From Bin5 sp022821545 (GTDB taxonomy: Bacteria; Chloroflexota; Anaerolineae; Caldilineales; Caldilineaceae): a stretch of 64,000 nucleotides of DNA. The stretch's first letter is position 1; the number at the start of each line of letters is the position of its first letter. The stretch spans positions 1,860,001-1,924,000 of the forward strand of contig CAXXLO010000002.1 in the NCBI GenBank assembly GCA_963664085.2, written 5' to 3'. The translations under genes were made by a program, and so were the position numbers. The notes beneath the pieces are model-generated. The model had not been told where the DNA came from and did no database searches. It worked only from the letters and a program-made list of their open reading frames with translations. Of the stretch, positions 8,070-16,035 are shown one piece after another.

Positions 8070-9017
8070 CTACCTCTCCTCCCGTCCGAAACGCAGGCGC
8101 GGGTCGGCGACACGCAAGGCAACGTCCGCGGCCAGGTTGACCAACAGGACCACCACCGCGATGTAGGTCACGAACCCCTGCACCACGGGGTAGTCCCGGG
8201 TCAGCGCCGCCCCCACCACCAACTGACCCAAACCGGGCCAGGTGAAAATCGTCTCCACTATGACGGCGCCGCTGAGCAGGTAACCCAAATGCACGCCCAT
8301 AGCTCCGATGACCGGCAGCAGCGCGTTGCGCAGAGCGTGCCCCATCGCGACGGTCTCCTCCGATAACCCCTTGGCCCGCGCCGTTCGAACATAGTCCTGC
8401 CCCAGGGTTTCCAGCATACTGGCGCGGATCAGCCGCATCAGTTGAGCCATCGGCGCCAGAGAGAGCGCGATGGCCGGGAGGATCACCTGCTCCGCCGAAC
8501 CATAGCCCAGGGCCGGCAGCCACGACAGTTTCACCGCGAACAGGATGATCAGTCCATAGGCCAGGGCGTAGGATGGAGCGGCCGCGCCCACCAGCGCCGC
8601 CAGGCGGGCGGCGGCATCTATGGGGCTGCCCCGCCGCCGTGCCGACAGTATGCCCGTAGGGACCGCGACCAGCAGCGCCAGGGCCAGGGCGGCTGCGGTG
8701 AGCAACGCCGTCGGAACGGTGCGGCGGGCCAGCTGGGCGGCCACCGGCCGTTCCGTCACGTATGACTTGCCCAGGTCCCCCGCCAGCGCACGCGCAACCC
8801 AGCGAGTGTATTGCACTGGCAGGGGGGCGCCCAGTCCCAACTCAGTGCGCATGGCTTCCACCTCCGCCTGGCTGGGCAGCTGGGCCGGATTGCGCTGGCG
8901 CAGTACAATCTCGGCTGGGTCTCCCGGCGCCAGATTCAGCAGCGTGAAACTGGCCGCCGAGATGCCCAGGAGCAGCAGCGGCAGCGTGGCCAACCTTCGT
9001 ACCAGGTATGCTCCCAT
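8070..9017 (-). CDS. DppB/NikB-like ABC permease
   Basis: The 315-aa membrane protein begins MGAYLVRRLATLPLLLLGIS and shows the family features: LAPGDPAEIVLRQ, GDLGKSYVTERPV, and the ATPase-contacting loop DYVRTARAKGLSEE, with about six membrane segments. It is the first permease of a peptide/nickel/metallophore importer and lies 6 bp from dppC and 36 bp from the binding-protein gene, so the three form one operon. Confidence 0.9.
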   Translation of the reverse strand: MGAYLVRRLATLPLLLLGISAASFTLLNLAPGDPAEIVLRQRNPAQLPSQAEVEAMRTELGLGAPLPVQYTRWVARALAGDLGKSYVTERPVAAQLARRTVPTALLTAAALALALLVAVPTGILSARRRGSPIDAAARLAALVGAAAPSYALAYGLIILFAVKLSWLPALGYGSAEQVILPAIALSLAPMAQLMRLIRASMLETLGQDYVRTARAKGLSEETVAMGHALRNALLPVIGAMGVHLGYLLSGAVIVETIFTWPGLGQLVVGAALTRDYPVVQGFVTYIAVVVLLVNLAADVALRVADPRLRFGREER

Positions 9018-9053
9018 GCTGGGGAACCTGTACCCGTTATCCCACTACCACGC

Positions 9054-10670
9054 TTACTCGCTCAGTCCAACTCGGTGGTTGAAGAAATAGTGGGAGGTTG
9101 GGTGGGCCTCGAAATCGGTGACCCGGTCACTGACGCCGTACACCATATTCACATGCGCCACCGGCAGGAATGCGGCATCTTCCGTGACCACCGCCAGGGC
9201 CTCGCAGGCTATCTCCTTTCGACCCTCCAGGTCGGACACGGAGGTGGAGGGGGCGACTATCTCCACCAGGCGGGAAGCGTCGTAGTGCCCATAATTATTC
9301 GTCCCGCTGCCGCTCGCGTCGCCCTTCAACCCGGCGAACTTGCTGATGTTGAACACCGGGTCTCCCCCGCCTTGCACGACAGTGTTGTACCAGCCGAAGA
9401 GATCCCATGCAGGCTCCTTGACCACCGACCACTCTGTTATGCGCGCCTCGACCTTGATGCCCACATCAGCGAGCATCGCCTGGGCGGCCTCGGCCATTAT
9501 GGGCAGCTGGAACCGCTCGGGGTAACCGCCGATAACAATTTCCAGCGGCTGACCCTCCTTGTCCAGGATTCCGTCGCCGTCGCTGTCCGCGTAGCCGGCC
9601 TGCGCCAGCAAATCGCGCGCTGCGTCAGGATCGTAACCCGGCGCGTTCACGCCGGGACACGCCACCAGGGCTTCCGGGAGCAGGAGCTCGGCGAAGGACC
9701 CGGATCCCGGAGGAGCGACCAGACCGGCGATGCTCTCCCGGTCAATGGCGTGGGCCACCGCCAGGCGCACCAGCGGGTCGGCCAGGGTGCCGCGCTCGAA
9801 ATTCACCCACCACAGCACCAGCGAGGTGCCGATGCCGGAGGTCTCGGTATGTGTCCCTTGGTGGGCGTTGATCGCCTGGGCGCCTTCTGGTGATACGTTG
9901 ATGGCAACGTCGATGTCCCCGGCTTGCAGGGCCAGCTCCCGGCTGTTCGTGTCGGGAATGGCGACGTGCTCGATGCCGGCCAGCGGAGGCTTCCCGCCCC
10001 AGTAGTCGTCGTTGGCTACGCTGTTAAGGCGTTCCTTTGGCGCGTACTCGGTGGGGATGTACGGGCCGGTAAGGGCGCCGGCAGCGATGAAATTGCCCTC
10101 TCCGGCTGCGTCCGCCGCCGCCGCGTCCGTGATGGCGAGGGCCGGCAAGATCAACAGGCCCGGCAGAGTGGGCTGCTCTACCGTCGTTTTGATGGTGATG
10201 GTTTGCCCGTCCTCGACCGTTATCGTGTCAACCGACAATGTATCGGCCGCCGCCGGCGACAAGCGGATAGCCCGCTCCAGCGAAGCCTTCACCGCTTCCG
10301 CATCCATCACGTTCCCGTTGTGGAACCTGACGCCCTCCCGGATTCCGATCCTCCAGACAAAGGGGGTTACGTGTGTGGCTTCCGTCGCCAGCCACGGTTC
10401 GGGACTCAGGGTCGTTCCTGAGAGTCGGAACAGGGTCTCCGACAATGCCGATTGGGTGGAGACGTAGCCGCCCTCCACCGGATCCAGGGGGCTGTCCAGC
10501 CAGATGACCCCCGCCGTCAGCGTGGGCCGCTCCGTTGCAGCCTGATCATCTGGCGCGGCCTGGGCTGCTGAGGCGCCGGCGGAAGTTGTTCCGGGCGCGG
10601 CTGCGGTGCAAGCGGCCAGGAGAAACAACAGCGTGAGAACCAATGACAAAATTCGAAGCGAGTGAAACAT
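9054..10670 (-). CDS. SBP_bac_5 substrate-binding lipoprotein of a metal-regulated importer
   Basis: The mature part is a family 5 binding protein: LSETLFRLSG, EGVRFHNGNVMDAEAVKASLERAI, GPYIPTEYAPKERL, DYWGGKPPLAGIE, VRLAVAHAIDRESIAGL, and a C-terminal FLPVAHVNMVYGVSDRV. Length 538 aa is normal. The signal peptide MFHSLRILSLVLTLLFLLAAC is nearly identical to that of ZnuA at protein and DNA level, unlike the mature domain. The start at 10670 matches the ZnuA start. The promoter region holds a Fur/Zur-like palindrome. Ligand may be a Zn or Ni complex (inferred) or a peptide. Confidence 0.88.
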   Translation of the reverse strand: MFHSLRILSLVLTLLFLLAACTAAAPGTTSAGASAAQAAPDDQAATERPTLTAGVIWLDSPLDPVEGGYVSTQSALSETLFRLSGTTLSPEPWLATEATHVTPFVWRIGIREGVRFHNGNVMDAEAVKASLERAIRLSPAAADTLSVDTITVEDGQTITIKTTVEQPTLPGLLILPALAITDAAAADAAGEGNFIAAGALTGPYIPTEYAPKERLNSVANDDYWGGKPPLAGIEHVAIPDTNSRELALQAGDIDVAINVSPEGAQAINAHQGTHTETSGIGTSLVLWWVNFERGTLADPLVRLAVAHAIDRESIAGLVAPPGSGSFAELLLPEALVACPGVNAPGYDPDAARDLLAQAGYADSDGDGILDKEGQPLEIVIGGYPERFQLPIMAEAAQAMLADVGIKVEARITEWSVVKEPAWDLFGWYNTVVQGGGDPVFNISKFAGLKGDASGSGTNNYGHYDASRLVEIVAPSTSVSDLEGRKEIACEALAVVTEDAAFLPVAHVNMVYGVSDRVTDFEAHPTSHYFFNHRVGLSE

Positions 10671-10860
10671 CTGCGGGTACCCTTTCTTGGCTGGCGGTGT
10701 GTGCCCCCACAACTGGCCTCAGGAGCCGGCAGAGCTGCGGCAGTCGCTGCAATGCCCTGCGTCGCATTGTGGGAAATGATAATTTTTTCTGTTGCGAATT
10801 TTCGCAACAAGGAGCAGTATAGCGCCAACCGGCGCCGGTGTCAACACCGGTTCCCCGTCA
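10608..10860 (-). repeat. Duplicated zur-znuA control region with internal zur deletion
   Basis: Bases 10608-10759 resemble about 6382-6524 (znuA leader codons, upstream spacer and 3' end of zur). Bases 10765-10860 resemble 6915-7009 (5' end of zur and its operator). The intervening 389 bp of zur are absent. The relic still reads GHCSDCRSSAGS and stop, the counterpart of the Zur C-terminus GHCTDCRDSAGA, and its former start codon is ATT. It now serves as the leader of the Dpp-like operon. Confidence 0.85.
10791..10808. promoter_or_regulatory. Fur/Zur-like operator of the Dpp-like operon
   Basis: GTTGCGAA-TT-TTCGCAAC is a perfect 8-bp inverted repeat with a 2-bp spacer, in the position equivalent to the zur operator at 6938-6959. 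It lies about 120 bp upstream of the binding-protein start, with no intact gene between. Confidence 0.75.
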
Positions 10861-11052
10861 ACTTTTCTTTCTCGCTTCCAAACGACTTCTGTTGACTGTA
10901 CCACCTTGCCGACCAGACAAAAAATCTCCCGCTGCGCCACAGATCTCCTGGGTTTGGGGAAAGGTTAAGTGTTTGGACGGGCTGCTCTTGTCAACGATGT
11001 CGCAATGGTGTAGGGTAGTCCGCGGGCAAAATGTCCCACCTGGAGGCAACTG

Positions 11053-11121
11053 ATGAGAACGCTGCACCGCTCTGCTCGCGCCGGGGCCGGGTGCCGTCGA
11101 GCTATGATGGGAGTCGGCTGA
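11053..11121 (+). CDS. Possible 22-codon leader ORF before TIR gene
   Basis: ATG at 11053 follows GGAGG by 6 bases and the frame (MRTLHRSARAGAGC, then RRAMMGVG) stops at 11119-11121, one base before the ATG of the TIR gene. The strong ribosome site and coupling make a translated leader possible, but it may be chance or the tail of a lost gene. The bases from 10861 to here hold nothing else recognised. Confidence 0.3.
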   Translation: MRTLHRSARAGAGCRRAMMGVG

Positions 11122-11122
11122 T

Positions 11123-11908
11123 ATGAAATACAATTACTACCAACTTGGCCACCGACAGCGCGGCGATGAGGTTGAAGTAACGTTGTCAGGAAGTGCAGCC
11201 AACGTGAGGTTACTCGACAGCATGAATTACCAGGATTATCGGTCCGGGCGTAAGCATAGGTACTATGGCGGCTTGGTCAAAAGATCCCCTACACGCATTC
11301 CAATTCCACATTCGGGAACTTGGTACGTAGTTGTGGATATGCAAGGATTAAGAGGTACAACCAGATCCTCTGTTCGCGTTATCCCTAATGAAACTTTGTC
11401 GCCGCTACCTGAATACAACCCAAGGCCACTATCTTCCCTCGTGCAACCTGTTCATGCAGCGTCGGATTTGATATATTCAGATGACTACTATGACGTGTTT
11501 ATCTCACATGCCACTGAGGACAAAGAGAAAGTGGCCCGCCCGCTTGCTATAGCTCTTAATGCAGAAGGGCTGCGGGTATGGTACGACGAATTTGAACTCA
11601 AGATCGGGGACAGTCTGCGGCGAAAAATTGATACTGGTGTTGCCAGCAGCAGATTCGGCGTAGTCATCATTTCACCCTCGTTCTTTGCGAAGGAATGGCC
11701 TCAGTATGAATTGGACGGGCTCGTAACAAAGGCGGGAACAGGTAAGCAAGTGATACTTCCACTTTGGCACAATATAACCAGAAGCGAAATTATAGCTCAC
11801 AGCCCCACGCTCGCCGACAAACTGGCACGAAGCACATCACAATTCACGATCGATCAGATCGCAACTGAAATCGCTGATGTAGTCAAGGATGACCTTCACG
11901 AGTCGTAA
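11123..11908 (+). CDS. DUF1883-TIR protein, probable defence NADase
   Basis: Residues 1-95 match the DUF1883 domain (MKYNYYQLGHRQRGDEVEVTL, then GTWYVVVDMQG). From about residue 120 a TIR domain follows: YDVFISHATEDKE, GLRVWYDEFELKIGDSL with the putative catalytic Glu in DEFEL, SSRFGVVIISPSFFAKEWPQYELDGL and VILPLWHNIT. Bacterial TIR proteins of this layout are thought to degrade NAD or make cyclic ADP-ribose signals during phage infection; that is family knowledge, not shown here. The gene is visibly richer in A/T than the zinc locus, and is surrounded by restriction and nuclease fragments. Confidence 0.88.
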   Translation: MKYNYYQLGHRQRGDEVEVTLSGSAANVRLLDSMNYQDYRSGRKHRYYGGLVKRSPTRIPIPHSGTWYVVVDMQGLRGTTRSSVRVIPNETLSPLPEYNPRPLSSLVQPVHAASDLIYSDDYYDVFISHATEDKEKVARPLAIALNAEGLRVWYDEFELKIGDSLRRKIDTGVASSRFGVVIISPSFFAKEWPQYELDGLVTKAGTGKQVILPLWHNITRSEIIAHSPTLADKLARSTSQFTIDQIATEIADVVKDDLHES

Positions 11909-11927
11909 ATGCAGTGCGTTGTTCGTA

Positions 11928-12275
11928 AGTGTTCGGGTAACTGCTAACGGTGTCACTCGTTTTGGCCTCACGCACGAAGCAATCAAACCCGCGCGATTGT
12001 CCGTCCCATCCCTTCCAGAACAGTCCGTCATCGCCACTCATCTCGACAAAGTCACCGCCGCCATCGACAACACCCGCTGTCAGGTCGAACTCATGTGGGA
12101 ATACCGGGCTCGCCTGATTTCCCACATGGTCACGGGCAAGCTGGATATGCACGCGATAGCTCAACAGATCAGGATGGAGTTCCGGCAAGCGCAAGGTATA
12201 CTATGGAGAATGCATGGAAGAGAGTTGCCGATGAGTGAGCACGGCATGAGGAAGCAGGGGCCAAATTGCGTATGA
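11928..12275 (+). pseudogene. HsdS C-terminal fragment
   Basis: The frame encodes TRFGLTHEAIKPARLSVPSLPEQ, then IATHLDKVTAAIDN and YRARLISHMVTGKLD. This is the end of the second target-recognition half and the distal conserved helix of a type I specificity subunit. No N-terminal domains and no hsdM or hsdR accompany it. Its 5' edge abuts the end of the TIR gene, indicating a deletion junction. Confidence 0.75.
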
Positions 12276-13381
12276 GAGGCAGGCTTGAAAGCATCAGCAT
12301 CAAAGGGTTCAAGACGATTCGCGAGCTGGACGGTTTCCAGCCCGGTTCTCTGACCGTGCTCATTGGGCCCAACGGAGTTGGCAAGTCCAATTTCATCTCT
12401 TTCTTTAGCATGCTGAACAAAATGCTGATCGACCCCTTCTTTTTTCAAGCTTATGTTGCCCAGCAAGGGGGGGCGAGCAGGCTCCTGCTCGATGGGCCGG
12501 CCGTCACTCATGAGATTGAAGCTCAACTCACAATACGTAGCGGCTCAGGAGAAAATGAGTACGAGTTCCTCTTAAACTTCGCGGCCAGCGACACTTTGAT
12601 TTTTTCCGAAGAGCGTTATCGTGCATTTCGTGGAGTTGGGGGCGAAGCCGTGCCCTGGCATTCATTGGGAACCGGTCATCACGCGCCGCAACTCCTTTCC
12701 CAATTATCTGAAGACTATAGAGTGAGCGACATCCTTGATCTTCTTCAAAAGATAGTCGTTTACCAGTTTCATAATACGTCAGCGACAGCGAATATTCGCA
12801 CCAAATGGGATGCAATCGACAACTTTTCTTTGAGAGAGGATGGAGCTAATATCGCTCCTTTCCTGTTTAGCCTGAAGAGAGAGGAAAGACGTCGCTACCA
12901 AAGCATCGTCGATCACATACGACTGTTCCTGCCATTTTTTCTTGATTTTGAACTGATACCCGAAAGCGGAAGGCTGATACTCGCTTGGCGCGAAAGCAAC
13001 AGCGACGTGATTTTTGACGTTTCACAGGCCTCGGACGGAATGTTGCGCGCCATTGCCCTTGTCACCCTGCTCTTGCAACCGGAAGAGATGTTGCCGGATA
13101 TTCTTATCCTAGACGAACCGGAACTGGGGCTCCACCCCGCAGCCATCGACGTGATAGGCGGGTTGATTCGCGTTGTCTCTCAAAAGGTACAGGTTATTGT
13201 CGCCACCCAATCGACGGCTTTCGTCGATCGTTTCGATCTGGGCGACATCGTCGTTGTCGAGCGCGAAGGCCGTGAGTCGGTCTTCCGACGCCAGGAGAGT
13301 AGCGAGGCGCTAGATGAATGGCTCAAAGAGTATTCCCTTTCTGAACTGTGGGAAAAGAACGTAATCGGGGGACGCCCCTGA
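12272..13381 (+). CDS. AAA ATPase (SMC/RecF-like, AAA_21 type)
   Basis: The 369-aa product begins MRGRLESISIKGFKTIREL and has Walker A GPNGVGKSNF near residue 33, a long central region, an ABC-type signature QASDGMLRAIALVTLLLQ near 250, Walker B DILILDEPELGLHP and a final VIVATQSTAFVD switch. This layout is shared with OLD-type and other defence ATPases that work with TOPRIM nucleases. Its TGA overlaps the ATG of the DUF4276 gene by one base, so the two form a module. ATG at 12272 is preferred to a TTG two codons earlier. Confidence 0.88.
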   Translation: MRGRLESISIKGFKTIRELDGFQPGSLTVLIGPNGVGKSNFISFFSMLNKMLIDPFFFQAYVAQQGGASRLLLDGPAVTHEIEAQLTIRSGSGENEYEFLLNFAASDTLIFSEERYRAFRGVGGEAVPWHSLGTGHHAPQLLSQLSEDYRVSDILDLLQKIVVYQFHNTSATANIRTKWDAIDNFSLREDGANIAPFLFSLKREERRRYQSIVDHIRLFLPFFLDFELIPESGRLILAWRESNSDVIFDVSQASDGMLRAIALVTLLLQPEEMLPDILILDEPELGLHPAAIDVIGGLIRVVSQKVQVIVATQSTAFVDRFDLGDIVVVEREGRESVFRRQESSEALDEWLKEYSLSELWEKNVIGGRP

Positions 13382-14055
13382 TGGATGTGACGTTGCACAT
13401 CATAGCCGAAGGACAGACAGAAGCAACCTTTGTCAATCATACTCTGAAACCGCATCTGGCCCGCTTTTCTGTCGACGTTCATGTCTTGGTGGTTACTACA
13501 AGGGAATCGCCCAACTTCACCCACCGTGGTGGCATTGGCAACTATACGAAGCCAGAAAGAGACATACGTCTCGTGCTTAGCCAGCACAGTGACATGGACG
13601 TCCGCTTCACCACAATGTTCGATCTCTACCAGCTACCCAATGATTTCCCCGGCTACGCCGTAGCCGCTTCGCACAACGACCCCTATCGGCGCGTGCAGAC
13701 ATTGGAAGATGCCTTGGCAGAGGACATCGGTGATTCGCGTTTTTTTCCCTATATTCAATTGTACGAATTCGAGGCACTCTTGCTCTCCGATCCGCAAAAA
13801 TTTGAGTCTCAGTATGACGACTGCGTTGAAGGAATATCGAATCTGGTGGACATGGCTTCGCAGTTTCAGTCTCCTGAGCTGGTCAACGACGATAACCCAC
13901 CGTCGAAACGAATCAACCAGGAACTCTTAAACTATAATTCCTGGAAGAATTCTGTCGGACCTATCGTGGCCGGACAGATCGGGCTGCCGACGCTGCGCTC
14001 GGCATGCCCACATTTTGCAGAGTGGCTTGGTAAATTGGAGAACCTTGGGAAATAA
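13381..14055 (+). CDS. DUF4276 protein, TOPRIM-like partner of AAA ATPase
   Basis: The 224-aa protein starts MDVTLHIIAEGQTEATFVNH; the EGxTE motif is the acidic first motif of DUF4276/TOPRIM-like domains, followed by MFDLYQLPNDFPGY and FFPYIQLYEFEALLLSDP, both family-typical. By analogy with OLD and AbiL-type pairs, the ATPase may gate this protein's nuclease or ligase activity. TGATG overlap with the ATPase gene supports a two-gene operon. Function in defence is inferred from the pair and its surroundings. Confidence 0.82.
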   Translation: MDVTLHIIAEGQTEATFVNHTLKPHLARFSVDVHVLVVTTRESPNFTHRGGIGNYTKPERDIRLVLSQHSDMDVRFTTMFDLYQLPNDFPGYAVAASHNDPYRRVQTLEDALAEDIGDSRFFPYIQLYEFEALLLSDPQKFESQYDDCVEGISNLVDMASQFQSPELVNDDNPPSKRINQELLNYNSWKNSVGPIVAGQIGLPTLRSACPHFAEWLGKLENLGK

Positions 14056-14120
14056 TTTTGCAGCACAGGCGGGCCGGGCGGCATTCCAGGGACTGCTGGA
14101 ACATTGCGCACGGCAGTACA

Positions 14121-14393
14121 AATGGACGCGGGTTTTCCCGTCAGAATCTTCATTACATGCGTCTCTTCTACATAAGCTACCCTTCAGACAAAATTTTCCA
14201 GACAGTGTCTGGCAAATCTAATGTCAATTCCATCGAAGTGCAACTGAAAGAGCTTCTCACAGTTTTCCCTCTGCCCTGGTCTGCTTACGTGCGGTTGCTT
14301 ACCGTCAAAAACGTGCATGCGCGTGAATTCTATGAGACAGAAGCCTTGATCGACCATCTTGAGAACTTCCTCCTGGAGTTGGGAGACGACTGA
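14121..14393 (+). pseudogene. DUF1016 (YhcG-type PDDEXK) nuclease, truncated and internally deleted
   Basis: The frame reads GRGFSRQNLHYMRLFYISYP, then FPLPWSAYVRLLTVKN and HAREFYETEALIDHLENFLLELGDD. The first two blocks belong to the DUF1016 N-terminal domain and the last to the start of the nuclease domain, which normally lies much further on. The start and the PDDEXK catalytic part are missing. An IS3 terminus follows within 12 bases. Confidence 0.8.
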
Positions 14394-14403
14394 GTACCGA
14401 ATT

Positions 14404-14453
14404 GCCTTGTCGGACTAACATACCCGGTGGTACAAATGTAGGGGGCAGGTCAG
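14404..14453 (-). mobile_element. Solitary IS3 end
   Basis: CTTGTCGGACTAACAT, then GGTGGTACAAA and GGGGGCAGGTCA reproduce the outer 48 bp of the left end of the IS3 element at 19212 in inverted orientation. No transposase accompanies it. Sequence from 14454 to 14700 holds no gene I recognise, although a short minus-strand coiled-coil frame (ALHQQVSEQQAMIQLLQE) abuts the IS end. Confidence 0.75.
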
Positions 14454-14700
14454 TTCCTGCAGCAGTTGGATCATGGCCTGTTGCTCTGACACCTGCTGAT
14501 GCAAGGCCCGGTTCAACGCAAGGCTCTCTCAATATTTCTGCTCTAGTTGCTCACGACTTGCTCCCTTGAATTCACCTATCCCTTATACTCTACTACAACC
14601 ATCAAATCTCGGTACTGCCTTCCTGCAAATAGGTAGGCCTTGTAGTTACCAATTGAGCTGGCTTGGTAGCGAGTCAGACAAATACCAAGCGGGGTGAACG

Positions 14701-14976
14701 GTGAGCAGGAGATGGCCGGTTCAGGCTGCAAAAGCAAGGTTCAGCGAACTATTGGATATTACTCTCGCAGAAGGGCCGCAGATCGTGACCAGGCGCGGGG
14801 TCGAAACCGCCGTGCTCGTTCCTATCGAGCAGTGGCGGAGGCTGCAGCCGATGTCCAGGCCGGCCTTGAAGGAATTGCTCCTCGCTCCTGAGGCGCGGAC
14901 CGACGACCTTACGCCTCCGCGCCGACGGCATCGGCGCCGGGCAATCGTTGATTGTGGTCACTCGGGATGTGAGTGA
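14701..14976 (+). CDS. Phd/YefM-family antitoxin with altered C-terminus
   Basis: Starting at GTG 14701, MSRRWPVQAAKARFSELLDI and EGPQIVTRRGVETAVLVPIEQWRRL are the DNA-binding Phd/YefM fold. The toxin-neutralising C-terminus runs to about residue 75 (RTDDLTPPRRR); the remaining residues read out of frame through a PIN toxin remnant. No intact toxin follows, so the antitoxin is probably orphaned. Confidence 0.78.
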   Translation: MSRRWPVQAAKARFSELLDITLAEGPQIVTRRGVETAVLVPIEQWRRLQPMSRPALKELLLAPEARTDDLTPPRRRHRRRAIVDCGHSGCE

Positions 14977-14980
14977 CTTA
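14948..14980 (+). pseudogene. PIN/VapC toxin C-terminal scrap
   Basis: LIVVTRDVSD is the last strand and acidic motif of VapC-type PIN toxins (usual form VVTRNVxDF). The rest of the toxin is absent. Only about 11 codons are recognisable. Confidence 0.5.
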
Positions 14981-15155
14981 TGTCGGCGATCCTCGCCATC
15001 GTGTTCGGGGAGCCAGGTGCATCACACTATGAAGAGGCTATCGCTGAGGCATGGTTCCGACGCATGCCAGTGGCTGCCGCTTTTGGAGGGGGCTGCGGCT
15101 GTTGGTCTATCGAGGAAAACGATTGGGCGGCCTGAAACTGCTATTGCCATGAGGA

Positions 15156-15419
15156 ATGAGCATGAACGGTCTTACTCTCAGACTTGAGACGGCGAAATCA
15201 AGGTGCTTTGATCTCAGGATGCACCTGAATCACCTGTTCAGGACTCTTAAAGAAGATGTGCGCGAAGTGGCTGAAACGGACGCTGATAAGCGGCGCGCGG
15301 AGATTGTCTGCAAGCGTTTGGATCACCAGTTCAGCGACGCTATCCAAGCGATTGACAGAACGGAAATGACACACCGCGAATTTCTGATGTCCGTAAAGAA
15401 GGAGAAGCCGGATGGCTAA
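15156..15419 (+). CDS. Small helical protein, unknown
   Basis: The 87-aa product (MSMNGLTLRLETAKSRCFDL) is predicted mostly helical and charged, with no motif I recognise. It overlaps the start of the downstream DUF2442-like gene by 8 bp, so the two are coupled. It may be the partner of a toxin-antitoxin-like unit; that is inference. Confidence 0.5.
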   Translation: MSMNGLTLRLETAKSRCFDLRMHLNHLFRTLKEDVREVAETDADKRRAEIVCKRLDHQFSDAIQAIDRTEMTHREFLMSVKKEKPDG

Positions 15420-15795
15420 CGACAGCGCAATCAGGGAGCCGATGATTGACGCCGTTCTCGTCAAAAACGCCAGTCGCATTATGACGATCGCCAGCCTCTT
15501 GGAACACGGCATCGAACTCAGCTTCGCCGACGGAGCCAAAGGGCTCATTCCCTACACCGCACTCCCTGAGATCGGAGAGCGTGCGGTGCTGTCCACCCTG
15601 AAGTTGCCCAACCCCTACCAGTTGGTTCTGAAGACCACCCAGGGCGAAACAGTCGAGATCCCCTGGGACTTCGCCCGCCACTACTGTGACGCGTCCTATC
15701 GCCCGACCGTTGAGGCCATCGCCATGAGGGGAAGGCACACGCTCGGCCAACGCATCCGGCGGCTCCGCAAAACTGCCGGGTTGTCTCAGGTATGA
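15412..15795 (+). CDS. DUF2442-like protein with truncated XRE helix-turn-helix
   Basis: The N-terminal 90 residues (MIDAVLVKNASRIMTIASL, GIELSFADGAKGLIPYTAL) resemble DUF2442 proteins. A C-terminal GQRIRRLRKTAGLSQ is the first helix of an XRE/Cro domain, cut off by a stop right after it. The break coincides with a 48-bp repeat at 15797, so the gene probably lost its 3' end when the adjoining segment was inserted. Confidence 0.6.
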   Translation: MANDSAIREPMIDAVLVKNASRIMTIASLLEHGIELSFADGAKGLIPYTALPEIGERAVLSTLKLPNPYQLVLKTTQGETVEIPWDFARHYCDASYRPTVEAIAMRGRHTLGQRIRRLRKTAGLSQV

Positions 15796-15796
15796 T

Positions 15797-15844
15797 TGGC
15801 CCCAATCGTTAGACCACGAAACGGGAAAAATAAGGTGCATCCGG
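15797..15844 (+). repeat. 48-bp imperfect direct repeat, left copy
   Basis: Ungapped comparison with 29047-29094 gives 35 matches in 48, concentrated in ACCACGAAAYGGGAAAA and GCATCCG. The bases from 15845 to the IS630 end at 16036 hold no recognised gene. Confidence 0.6.
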
Positions 15845-16035
15845 ATGGAAGCGTTATGCACTGTCCGCAAAGCGGGCGGTCTGCCGACATCTGTCCATAG
15901 AATTCTGCTTCCTGCGCCTCCTGCTCCTGTTATTTGCGTTCGCCGTTCGTAGCGAAGACCCTGGGCCCGTATTCCTGCAACTACCGTTTCCAGGCCCGGA
16001 TCAGGTCGGCATGAATCTCGTGTTCACTCGACAAC

